The notes under the pieces are model-generated. The model was not told the origin of the DNA, did not search any database, and was given only the letters and a program-made list of their open reading frames with translations. From assembly GCA_030824835.1 (NCBI GenBank), contig JAPJRA010000342.1, positions 1 to 5,064 of the forward strand: a stretch of 5,064 nt of DNA. The letters are read 5' to 3'. This stretch comes from Geminicoccaceae bacterium (lineage in GTDB: Bacteria > Pseudomonadota > Alphaproteobacteria > Geminicoccales > Geminicoccaceae). Below, one piece after another: positions 1 through 5,064 of this stretch (positions within the stretch are counted from its first letter, which is position 1; each line of letters starts with the position of its first letter). Made by a program: the position numbers and the translations under genes.

Positions 1-2
1 TT

Positions 3-302
3 AAAGCGCAGTTTGAACAGGTCAAGCAGATGGCCTACTCGCCCGACGGCTTGCTTCTCCATCCGCGCCTACTCGACAGCTACCGGCGGCGGGCAACAAT
101 CGCGGCGGAGTTCTCCGGAAAAGAAGAGGAACGTGACCAGGATATCGCCGCCCACTACGGTGTTATCCTAGCTGCCATTGGGGCAGGCCGCGCCGAGTTG
201 GTCCGGCTTCATCGAACTCGGCAGATCGATGATGAAACACTGCACGATCTTGAGCGCGACCTCGACCTTGAGGAAATGGTAGCAATTGCTGCGAAGAGCT
301 AA
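3..302 (+). CDS. CPA1-type Na+/H+ antiporter, C-terminal tail (partial, start lies before the window)
   Basis: The reading frame is open to the left edge, so the ATG at position 30 is probably an internal methionine; nine codons before it (KAQFEQVKQ) are also in frame. What is visible is about 99 residues of a soluble, charged, helical tail with no membrane segment. The final part, LVRLHRTRQIDDETLHDLERDLDLEEM, resembles the conserved end of the cytoplasmic tail of bacterial CPA1 (NhaP/TIGR00831-like) antiporters, which usually close with an acidic L-E-x-x-L-D-L-E-E helix. These inner-membrane proteins exchange Na+ or K+ for H+; the tail is thought to regulate transport, and the transmembrane core would lie upstream. 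The gene ends naturally at TAA 300-302 and converges on the binding-protein gene. Family assignment rests on this tail alone, so exact ion specificity cannot be given. Confidence 0.72.
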   Translation, partial: KAQFEQVKQMAYSPDGLLLHPRLLDSYRRRATIAAEFSGKEEERDQDIAAHYGVILAAIGAGRAELVRLHRTRQIDDETLHDLERDLDLEEMVAIAAKS

Positions 303-428
303 CCGCCGCTTATCGTGCACTCTTGAAGTTTGCTCCAGAAGCAGGGAAGGGGGATATGCCGCCGGTGCTCGCTTCTGCCTCCCTTGGTCGCTCTGTTCTC
401 GATCAAGAGGGTCAGCTTCGGGAGGCGA
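303..428. other. Spacer between two convergent genes, no gene recognised
   Basis: This 126-nt stretch separates the antiporter stop codon from the stop codon of the minus-strand binding-protein gene, where a bidirectional terminator would be expected. The best inverted repeat I find is CAGAAGC (336-342) with GCTTCTG (371-377), seven pairs around a 28-nt loop and no T tract, which is too weak to call. No convincing small coding region is visible on either strand. Confidence 0.5.
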
Positions 429-1400
429 TTAGGGCTTGACGTTGGCGTCCCGAATGACGTCACGCCACTTCTTTGTCTCTTCGGTGACGAACTGCGCGAG
501 ATCGGCCGCAGGTCCCGCGGCTGGCTCGGCGCCCAGGTCACGCAGCCGCTTCTGCACATCAGGCTGCGCCCAGATTTCCCGCACTGCCGCATTCAACTGG
601 CCGATCACGGGCTGCGGCGTTTGTGCTGGCGCGAAGAGCGCTGTCCAGCTCTGCACGTCAAATCCGGGCAGCCTTTCCGCGACAGTGGGCAGTTCAGGGG
701 CAGCCGCCAGCCGCGTCTCGCTGGTCACCGCGATCGCACGCACCTGCCCACTCTGCACAAAGGGCAACATGGTCAGGGGCGCGTCAAAGGTCATCTGGAT
801 CTGGCCGGAGATAAGATCGTTCATCATAGGACCCGAGCCGCGGTAGGGCACGTGCTCCATGACCTCCGCCCCCGTGCGCAGCTTGAACATCTCGCCGGCC
901 AGGTGCAGGGAGGTGCCGATGCCGGACGAGCCAAAACCCAGAAGGCCACGCCCCTGCTTCGCATAGGCCAGCAGTTCGTCCAGGCTCTGCACCGGAAGAG
1001 AGGGATTTACGGCGAGCACCAGCGGCTGGCGGATCAGCAGTGCGACGGGCGCGAAATCCTTCATGTGGTCATAGGGCACCTTCGGCTGCAGAACGGGAAT
1101 GATCGCATGGGTCGCGATGGTCCCGACGGTCAGCGAATAGCCATCCGGCTCGGCGCGCGCTCCAGCCTCGGCGCCGATGATTCCACCAGCGCCGGTCCGG
1201 TTCTCCACCACAGCGCTCTGGCCAAGTGTCCGGGTCAGGCCCTCGGCGAGGATGCGTGCCACGACATCCGATTGCCCGCCAGCGGCGTAAGGCACGATCA
1301 GCCGAAGCGGCCGGTTTGGATAGGTAGCCTGCGCGGAGACATGCCGGGCGGTCATCGCACCGGCCAAGCCGATCATGGCGCTACGTCGGCTGAGCAACAT
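429..1400 (-). CDS. Bug/TctC-family tripartite tricarboxylate transporter substrate-binding protein
   Basis: A complete 323-residue periplasmic binding protein, the usual family length. The N-terminus carries a signal peptide: a twin-arginine-like start (SRRSAMIGL, residues 4-12), a short hydrophobic stretch and an A-Q-A cleavage site near residues 24-26. The mature protein opens with YPNRPLRLIVPYAAGG, followed by the ligand-loop motif GGQSDVVAR, then VENRTGAGG and EPDGYSLTVG, all hallmarks of Bug/TctC proteins; HVPYRGSGPMMNDLISGQI in the middle is a second family signature. Such proteins bind carboxylates (citrate-like acids, amino acids, aromatic acids) and hand them to TctA/TctB permeases. 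No tctA or tctB is in the window, so this is an orphan binding protein, as is common in Bug-rich proteobacteria. It is divergent from the GntR gene and probably under its control. The start is well fixed by a GGAAGGAG ribosome site six bases upstream. The ligand cannot be read from sequence. Confidence 0.95.
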   Translation of the reverse strand: MLLSRRSAMIGLAGAMTARHVSAQATYPNRPLRLIVPYAAGGQSDVVARILAEGLTRTLGQSAVVENRTGAGGIIGAEAGARAEPDGYSLTVGTIATHAIIPVLQPKVPYDHMKDFAPVALLIRQPLVLAVNPSLPVQSLDELLAYAKQGRGLLGFGSSGIGTSLHLAGEMFKLRTGAEVMEHVPYRGSGPMMNDLISGQIQMTFDAPLTMLPFVQSGQVRAIAVTSETRLAAAPELPTVAERLPGFDVQSWTALFAPAQTPQPVIGQLNAAVREIWAQPDVQKRLRDLGAEPAAGPAADLAQFVTEETKKWRDVIRDANVKP

Positions 1401-1406
1401 GGATCA

Positions 1407-1414
1407 CTCCTTCC
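1407..1414 (-). promoter_or_regulatory. Strong Shine-Dalgarno site of the binding-protein gene
   Basis: On the minus strand this reads GGAAGGAG, followed by six bases (TGATCC) and the ATG whose first base is position 1400. It is the best ribosome binding site in the window and decides the start of the binding protein, which also places the signal peptide correctly at the N-terminus. Confidence 0.85.
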
Positions 1415-1542
1415 CCTGAATGATGCTTCGGAACGGCGGGCCGTACGCCTTCGTGAGCAGAAGGAACGAGGACGCACCGGCATCGTCGGCGTTTCTTGCT
1501 CCCCGGCCCGCCAGACGAACGGAGCGAGGTTGATACTGAAAA

Positions 1543-1572
1543 TTTGTATGATAACCTGTGCAATATGGTCAA
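1543..1572 (-). promoter_or_regulatory. Candidate promoter of the binding-protein gene, overlapping the GntR gene start
   Basis: On the minus strand TTGACC (1572 to 1567) could be a -35 box (five of six to TTGACA) and TACAAA (1548 to 1543) a -10 box (four of six to TATAAT), with an 18-nt spacer. It lies in the only AT-rich patch of the intergenic region (13 G/C among 42 bases from 1531 to 1572). It would give a leader of roughly 135 nt before the binding protein. The -35 box overlaps the first codons of the GntR gene, which would let the regulator control both directions from one site. Motif matching only; no experimental support. Confidence 0.35.
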
Positions 1573-2317
1573 CCCCGGGCAGACCCACCGAATCCCGCAC
1601 CTGGTCAGCACCGTCGCCGAGCGGCTGCGGCGCGAGATCCGCAACAAGCACGCCGTGGGCGGTAAGCTGGCGACTGAGGCCGCCCTCGCGGAGCGCTTCG
1701 GCATCAGCCGCACGGTGGTGCGGGAGGCAATCGCCACCCTGCGCAGCGAGGGGCTTCTGGAAACGCGCCAGGGGTCCGGGATCTATGTTGCCCGCACCAG
1801 CGCGGAACCGATCTTCCGGCTGACGCGCGCCGCGGCGCGTGAGCAGCATCTCCGATCCGTCTATGAGCTCCGCTTCGGGCTGGAGGTCGCCTCAGCCGGG
1901 CTGGCGGCCATCCACCGCACCACGACCGATTTGCGGGCCCTTGGCCGGGAACTGGAAGCCATGACACAGCCCGAGACCCGCCCCGCGGCGGACCTCCGCT
2001 TCCATGCCGGCATTGCCGCGGCGACGCGGAACGAGCACTACAAGGGCCTGATCTCGCTGTTGGCCAAGGAATTGTCAGGACTGATCCGGGATGCCAATAG
2101 CGGCGCGGGAGACTATCTCACCCCGCCGGCCGATGTGCTGCTGGCCGAGCATCATGATATCCATGACGCCATCGTCCGGGCTGACCCGGAGGCCGCGCGG
2201 GTCGCGATGATGATGCACCTCAGCAACTCGGCGAAGCGCTTTGGCATCGAGATCCGCGGCTTCGGCGGTCGGGAAAGTGGCATGGCTCCGGTACCATCCT
2301 CCGCAGCCGGGACATAG
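1565..2317 (+). CDS. GntR-family transcriptional regulator, FadR/FCD subfamily
   Basis: A 250-residue DNA-binding regulator. The N-terminal winged helix-turn-helix covers about residues 12-77: LVSTVAERLRREI, then LATEAALAERFGISRTVVREAI (helix-turn-helix, recognition helix near SRTVVREAI) and the wing LLETRQGSGIYV. The C-terminal FCD domain (about 95-225) keeps the usual metal-ligand pattern: D143 and H147 in DLRFH, H196 in EHHDIHDAI and H218 in MMMHLS. FCD domains normally bind small carboxylic acids, often through a metal, and release the repressor from DNA. I chose ATG 1565 because the protein then begins just before the winged helix as in relatives. An in-frame TTG at 1496 would add 23 residues without family character and run through the AT-rich promoter patch. 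No good Shine-Dalgarno precedes 1565, so the start is moderately certain. The gene is divergent from the binding protein and only 8 nt from the dehydrogenase, the likely targets, with autoregulation probable. Confidence 0.93.
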   Translation: MVNPGQTHRIPHLVSTVAERLRREIRNKHAVGGKLATEAALAERFGISRTVVREAIATLRSEGLLETRQGSGIYVARTSAEPIFRLTRAAAREQHLRSVYELRFGLEVASAGLAAIHRTTTDLRALGRELEAMTQPETRPAADLRFHAGIAAATRNEHYKGLISLLAKELSGLIRDANSGAGDYLTPPADVLLAEHHDIHDAIVRADPEAARVAMMMHLSNSAKRFGIEIRGFGGRESGMAPVPSSAAGT

Positions 2318-2325
2318 CGCACACC

Positions 2326-3615
2326 ATGGCGCGTCGGCTTCCCCGTGTTCCAGACCAGGCAGGCAGCATGAGCAACTCCCATTCCGCTTCTGCAGTATTG
2401 GATGTGCCGAGCCCCGCGACTGTACAGCCACGCCGCACTCCCCGACGCCTGCGCCGGATCTTTGCGCTGGAGGATCTGGAGCCGGCTGCCAGGCGCCTGC
2501 TGCCCAAGCCTATCTTTGGCTATGTCGCGGGCGCTGCGGAAACTAACGCCTCGCTGACGGACAACCGTCGCGTTTTCGACGAGATCCAATTCCTGCCCCA
2601 TATGCTGGTCAATGTCTCCAGCCGCACGCTCGGCTGCGAGGTGATGGGAGCACGCTATGCCCTGCCATTCGGCATTGCGCCGATGGGGGTTTCCGCCCTG
2701 ACAGGATATCGTGGCGATCTGGCTCTTGCCCGCTCGGCGCAGCGCGCCGGCATCCCGATGATCATTAGCGCAGCCTCGCTGATCGCGCTCGAGGAAATCG
2801 CGCAGGCGGCGCCGGATGCTTGGTATCAGGCCTATCTGTCCGGCGACCGCACGGAAACCGCGGCACTGATCGAGCGCGTGGCCGCCGCCGGTATACAGAC
2901 CTTCGTGATCACCGCCGACAGCGCTGTCGTGCCCAGCCGGGAGAACAATCTGCGCACCGGCTACCGCACGCCGATCCGGCCGGACTGGGCCCTGTTCTGG
3001 AACGGGATCACCCATCCGTCCTGGTCAATCGGTACCTTCCTCAGGACCTTCTTACAGCACGGCATACCTCATTTCGAGAATGCAGGGCCGGGGCGCGGGG
3101 CACCGCTGCTGTCACGTCAGGCGGTGCGCGACTTCTCGGGGCGCGAGTTCCTGGACTGGGATGTCGTGCGCTTCGTCCGGTCACGTTGGCAGGGCCGCCT
3201 CGTCATCAAAGGGCTCTTGCACCCGCAGGATGTCGCGCGCGCCCGGGAGATTGGCGCTGATGGCGTGATCCTTTCCAACCACGGCGGGCGGCAGCTCGAT
3301 GGAGCATTGTCGCCGATGCGGGCCCTGCCGGCTGCCGTGGCACAGGCAGGCGATATGGTCATTATGATCGACAGTGGCTTCCGGCGCGGCACCGATATTC
3401 TCAAGGCACTAGGTCTTGGCGCCCGCTTCGTCTTCATTGGTCGCCCCTTCAATTATGCGGCCGCCCTCGCGGGTGAAGCAGGCGTCGACCATGCCATCGA
3501 ACTGCTCCGGGCGCAGTTGCAGGCGAACCTCGGAATGCTGGGCCTGCTCAGTCCCAGTGACATGGCTCCGGACCTCCTGTTCCTGCAGAATTTCAAGGCC
3601 GTCAGACACCGATGA
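2326..3615 (+). CDS. FMN-dependent alpha-hydroxy-acid dehydrogenase/oxidase
   Basis: A complete TIM-barrel flavoenzyme of the glycolate oxidase / L-lactate (LldD) / mandelate dehydrogenase family, oxidising a 2-hydroxy acid to a 2-oxo acid. By comparison with spinach glycolate oxidase the active-site residues are all present: Y66 (GYVAGAAET), Y170 (WYQAY), R205 (SRENN), K295 (VIKG), and catalytic H319 with R322 in SNHGGRQLDG. FMN-binding elements are PFGIAPMG (114-121), the S148-A-A-S segment, and DSGFRRGTDILKAL and FIGRPF for the phosphate. The insert HGIPHFENAGPGRGAP belongs to a subfamily often found beside Bug proteins and GntR regulators; substrate is unknown. No membrane anchor is evident. 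At 429 residues it is slightly long; an alternative ATG at 2368 (415 residues, starting MSNSHSASA) follows an AGGCAGG stretch and may be the real start. Either way it lies close behind the GntR gene, probably in one transcript. The last residues, NFKAVRHR, go beyond the usual family end and may reflect the downstream scar. Confidence 0.93.
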   Translation: MARRLPRVPDQAGSMSNSHSASAVLDVPSPATVQPRRTPRRLRRIFALEDLEPAARRLLPKPIFGYVAGAAETNASLTDNRRVFDEIQFLPHMLVNVSSRTLGCEVMGARYALPFGIAPMGVSALTGYRGDLALARSAQRAGIPMIISAASLIALEEIAQAAPDAWYQAYLSGDRTETAALIERVAAAGIQTFVITADSAVVPSRENNLRTGYRTPIRPDWALFWNGITHPSWSIGTFLRTFLQHGIPHFENAGPGRGAPLLSRQAVRDFSGREFLDWDVVRFVRSRWQGRLVIKGLLHPQDVARAREIGADGVILSNHGGRQLDGALSPMRALPAAVAQAGDMVIMIDSGFRRGTDILKALGLGARFVFIGRPFNYAAALAGEAGVDHAIELLRAQLQANLGMLGLLSPSDMAPDLLFLQNFKAVRHR

Positions 3616-3718
3616 GGATGAGTCGCTCACGCTAGGCGAACCTATGGCCGATGAGGAACGGTCTCGGCAGTGATAGCCAGTCGCAGCAAGCGCTATCACC
3701 ACGGCCAGTCTGCACATC
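3616..3718. other. Rearrangement scar between the dehydrogenase and the M20 fragment
   Basis: About 100 nt that carry stops in the frame of the downstream M20 fragment (TGA 3671-3673, TAG 3674-3676) and have no recognisable protein similarity. A ten-base direct repeat, CCGATGAGGA, occurs at 3609-3618 (across the dehydrogenase stop) and 3648-3657. A nine-codon frame from ATG 3644, preceded by AGGCG, ends at TGA 3671-3673; it could be the relic of the original M20 start, but nine codons prove nothing. The N-terminal half of the M20 enzyme (roughly 180 residues, over 500 nt) cannot fit here. Confidence 0.5.
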
Positions 3719-4480
3719 GGTGAGGGAGCCCTATCCACCCTCATCCGCGGCTATCGGGCTGATGCCTGCCTGATCCCGGAATCGACCGGCCAGAGGCTAT
3801 GGCGCAGCCATACCGGCACATTGTGGTTCCGCCTGCGGGTGCGCGGCCGGCCGGTCCACGCGTCGGTTACCCAGCAGGGCTCCAACGCCATCTTCTCCGC
3901 TACCTCGCTCATCCCGGTGCTGAAGGCGTATACGGCGGAGCTGAACAAGCCGGCCGCCTCCCACCCCTGGTACTGCGACGTGCCAGACCCGATTAAATTC
4001 AATGTCGGCGTCATCAAGGGCGGCGACTGGACCGGCTCCACCCCCGCCTGGTGCGAGATGGATTGCAGGATCAGCATTCTTCCCGGCACCTCGGTGGAGG
4101 AAGCCCGCCGTGGGGTGGAACGCTGCATCGCCGAGGCCGCTAGCCAGGATCCCACTCTGTCCAAAGATCCGCCCCAGATCATCTGGCACGGCCATACCTC
4201 AGACCCCTATGTGTTGGAGCCGGGCTCGGAGGCTGAGGCGGCGCTGGCCGCGGCGCATGAGAGCGTATTAGGCCGCCCCTTCGAGAGCTTCTGCACCACC
4301 GCCATGGCAGACACCCGTTTCTATGGCCTTTACTACGGCATTCCAGCGCTGTGCTACGGCAGTTCCGGCGAGGGCGCGCATGCCTTCGATGAGCGCGCCA
4401 ACCTTGCTGCCCTAAAGGAAACAACGCTCACCATCGCGACCTTCGTTGCGAAGTGGTGCGGCCTGCGTAAGGCCAGCTGA
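3719..4480 (+). pseudogene. M20-family metallohydrolase (ArgE/DapE-type), 5'-truncated remnant
   Basis: The open frame begins after TAG 3674-3676, but family similarity starts only at about 3719 with GEGALSTLIRGYRADACLIPESTG, which normally sits around residue 190 of a roughly 420-residue enzyme. The dimerisation domain is present (GTLWFRLRVRGRPVHASVTQQGSNAI). So is the returning catalytic lobe (DTRFYGLYYGIPALCYG), including the histidine of GEGAHAFDERANL, a C-terminal zinc ligand in the family. The whole N-terminal catalytic part, with the H-x-D motif, the bridging aspartate and the glutamate pair, is missing. M20 enzymes are cytosolic zinc or cobalt amidases that remove acyl groups from amino acids, as in acetylornithine deacetylase and succinyl-diaminopimelate desuccinylase. 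A 219-residue product could start at TTG 3821 but would lack most metal ligands and should be inactive as an amidase. The remaining coding part is free of stops and frameshifts, so the loss looks recent. It was probably once part of the regulator-dehydrogenase transcript. Confidence 0.85.
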
Positions 4481-4594
4481 TGCGGTCGGGCAGATGCCGA
4501 AGGTGGACATCTGCCCGCCCCCTGCGGACCCTCTGGCCATGCGGACACCTTCTGTCATTGGGCAGTGGATGGTCAACGCAGGTATCGTCTGGTC
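4481..4594. other. Unassigned DNA between the M20 remnant and the transposase fragment
   Basis: Apart from the hairpin at 4487-4517 I recognise nothing here. On the minus strand it stays open downstream of the transposase piece, but the translation (from about DQTIPALTIHC onward) does not continue the transposase pattern, so similarity to the IS ends at about 4595. No terminal inverted repeat of an IS can be identified with confidence. Confidence 0.4.
4487..4517 (+). terminator. GC-rich hairpin just after the M20 stop codon, possible terminator
   Basis: CGGGCAGATG (4487-4496) is the perfect reverse complement of CATCTGCCCG (4508-4517), giving a ten-pair stem around an 11-nt loop that starts six bases after the M20 stop codon. 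Position and stability fit a transcription terminator for the operon. There is no T tract on either side (the plus strand continues with C-rich sequence), so it is not a classical intrinsic terminator. It could instead slow RNA decay or be a repeated extragenic element. Confidence 0.45.
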
Positions 4595-4724
4595 GTGGAT
4601 CTTGCGGGTGTGGCCGCCGCGGCTGATGCCGAGCCCAGGGCCTTCTGCCCCCTTTGCCGCCGGTGGCACAACGATGCGCCTTCACATGAGTGCTGTCGAG
4701 CAGCAGCTCAGCGGCTGGACCACC
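4595..4724 (-). mobile_element. IS5-family transposase fragment, frameshifted
   Basis: Reading leftwards from about 4724, the minus strand encodes PAAELLLDSTHVKAHRCATGGKG, a strong match to the DDE core of IS5-family (DDE_Tnp_1) transposases; the D of LLDSTHVKAHR is a catalytic aspartate. The match then continues in a second frame with GLGISRGGHTRKIH, the segment that normally follows within some ten residues. The switch lies at or near the five-C run 4648-4652 (five G on the minus strand) and is most simply a one-base insertion. Only about 40 residues of a transposase remain: the N-terminal DNA-binding part, the later aspartate and glutamate of the DDE triad, and the IS ends are not visible. 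It is a dead remnant, in frame with the dnaE2 fragment on its right. Confidence 0.82.
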
Positions 4725-5063
4725 CGCGGCAGCCAGCGCCTCGGTGGCCTTGCGGCTGAGGCTTGCCCTGCGCACCACCTCCTCGACCGAGGCAAAGGGC
4801 GAGCCATTGCCGGCCTGCCGCGCCTTGACCAGGCGCTCGGCCTCCGCCTGGGCCAGCCCCGCCGCCTGCCGCAGGCCGAGGCGCAGGGCCAGCCCCTCGG
4901 CGCTGTCCGCCTCCGGCTCCAGCGTGCAGTCCCAGTCGCTGCGGTTGACGTCCACCGGCCGCACCGCGACGCCATGCTCCTTGGCGTCGCGCACGATCTG
5001 CGCCGGGGCGTAGAAGCCCATCGGCTGGCTGTTCAGCAGGGCTGCGGCGACCACCGCCGGGTG
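4725..5063 (-). pseudogene. dnaE2: Error-prone DNA polymerase DnaE2 (ImuC), internal fragment cut by IS remnant, continues beyond the window
   Basis: The frame is open to the right edge (HPAVVAAALLNSQPMGFYAPAQIVRDA), so the GTG at 5054 is an internal valine. ALLNSQPMGFYAPAQIVRDAKEHGVAVRPVDVNRSDWDCTLE is a signature of DnaE2, the translesion C-family polymerase that works with ImuA and ImuB in damage-induced mutagenesis in many alpha- and actinobacteria. A helix-hairpin-helix segment follows (ALRLGLRQAAGLAQAEAERLVKAR, then FASVEEVVRRASLSRKATEALAAAG). Similarity stops at about 4725, where the frame runs straight into the IS5-type transposase piece and ends only at TGA 4428-4430, antisense to the M20 remnant. 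The C-terminal portion of DnaE2 (OB-fold and beyond, a few hundred residues) is missing here. The copy is therefore truncated, unless the remainder lies elsewhere; whether the upstream part is intact cannot be seen. Confidence 0.88.
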
Positions 5064-5064
5064 G

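Noticed and set aside
336..377. Inverted repeat CAGAAGC/GCTTCTG between the convergent genes
   Set aside because: Seven pairs with a 28-nt loop and no T tract are too weak for a terminator call.
1530..1552. TTGATA and TATGAT as a plus-strand promoter pair for the GntR gene
   Set aside because: The spacer is only 11 nt, far below the usual 16-18. TATGAT alone is kept as a hint in the findings but not called as a promoter.
1496..1564. Upstream TTG start that would lengthen the GntR protein by 23 residues
   Set aside because: The extra residues do not resemble the family, and the stretch covers the AT-rich promoter patch. ATG 1565 places the start just before the winged helix.
330..1823. A 497-codon open frame on the plus strand across the binding-protein gene and into the GntR gene
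   Set aside because: It is antisense to a clear Bug/TctC protein and out of frame with the GntR gene. Its translation is rich in R, G, H and Q with no domain, which is typical of a GC-driven shadow frame.
2152..3015. A 287-codon open frame on the minus strand opposite the regulator and dehydrogenase
   Set aside because: It overlaps two well-supported genes and has no recognisable family, so it is a shadow of GC-rich codon use.
4565..5013. Short plus-strand frames opposite the transposase and dnaE2 fragments (64 and 107 codons)
   Set aside because: Alanine-, serine- and arginine-rich shadows of recognisable minus-strand coding sequence.

Overview
The window is GC-rich, with the codon use of an alphaproteobacterium. 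The mix of an orphan Bug/TctC-type binding protein, a GntR/FCD regulator, an FMN hydroxy-acid dehydrogenase and a DnaE2 relative suggests Acetobacteraceae (Roseomonas-like) or a related rhizosphere or soil alphaproteobacterium. That placement is inferred from protein style only; no rRNA or other marker is present.

Layout from left to right. (1) Positions 3-302, plus strand: the C-terminal tail of a CPA1-type Na+/H+ antiporter that begins before the window. (2) Positions 303-428: a short spacer between convergent genes, with no convincing gene or terminator. (3) Positions 429-1400, minus strand: a complete periplasmic Bug/TctC binding protein with a twin-arginine-like signal peptide and a strong ribosome binding site. 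(4) Positions 1401-1564: a divergent promoter region containing an AT-rich patch. (5) Positions 1565-2317, plus strand: a FadR-type GntR repressor. (6) Positions 2326-3615, plus strand: an FMN-dependent alpha-hydroxy-acid dehydrogenase only 8 nt after the regulator. (7) Positions 3616-3718: a scar region. (8) Positions 3719-4480, plus strand: the C-terminal part of an M20 (ArgE/DapE-type) metallohydrolase whose catalytic N-terminal half is gone. (9) Positions 4481-4594: a GC-rich hairpin and unassigned DNA. (10) Positions 4595-4724, minus strand: a frameshifted piece of an IS5-family transposase. (11) Positions 4725-5063, minus strand: part of the error-prone polymerase gene dnaE2, cut off at the transposase piece and running out of the window.

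The intact core (binding protein, divergent GntR regulator, hydroxy-acid dehydrogenase) looks like a small carboxylate or 2-hydroxy-acid scavenging module. The binding protein would capture the acid in the periplasm, the dehydrogenase would oxidise a 2-hydroxy acid to a 2-oxo acid, and the regulator would respond to a carboxylate ligand. The M20 enzyme probably once released the acid or an amino acid from an N-acyl or amide precursor, but this copy lacks most metal ligands. The right third (positions 3616-5063) is a mosaic of gene fragments, consistent with IS-associated deletion and rearrangement. I see no CRISPR array, tRNA, rRNA, phage gene or clearly new system. The most noteworthy signals are the deletion scar at the M20 gene and the dnaE2/transposase chimera.
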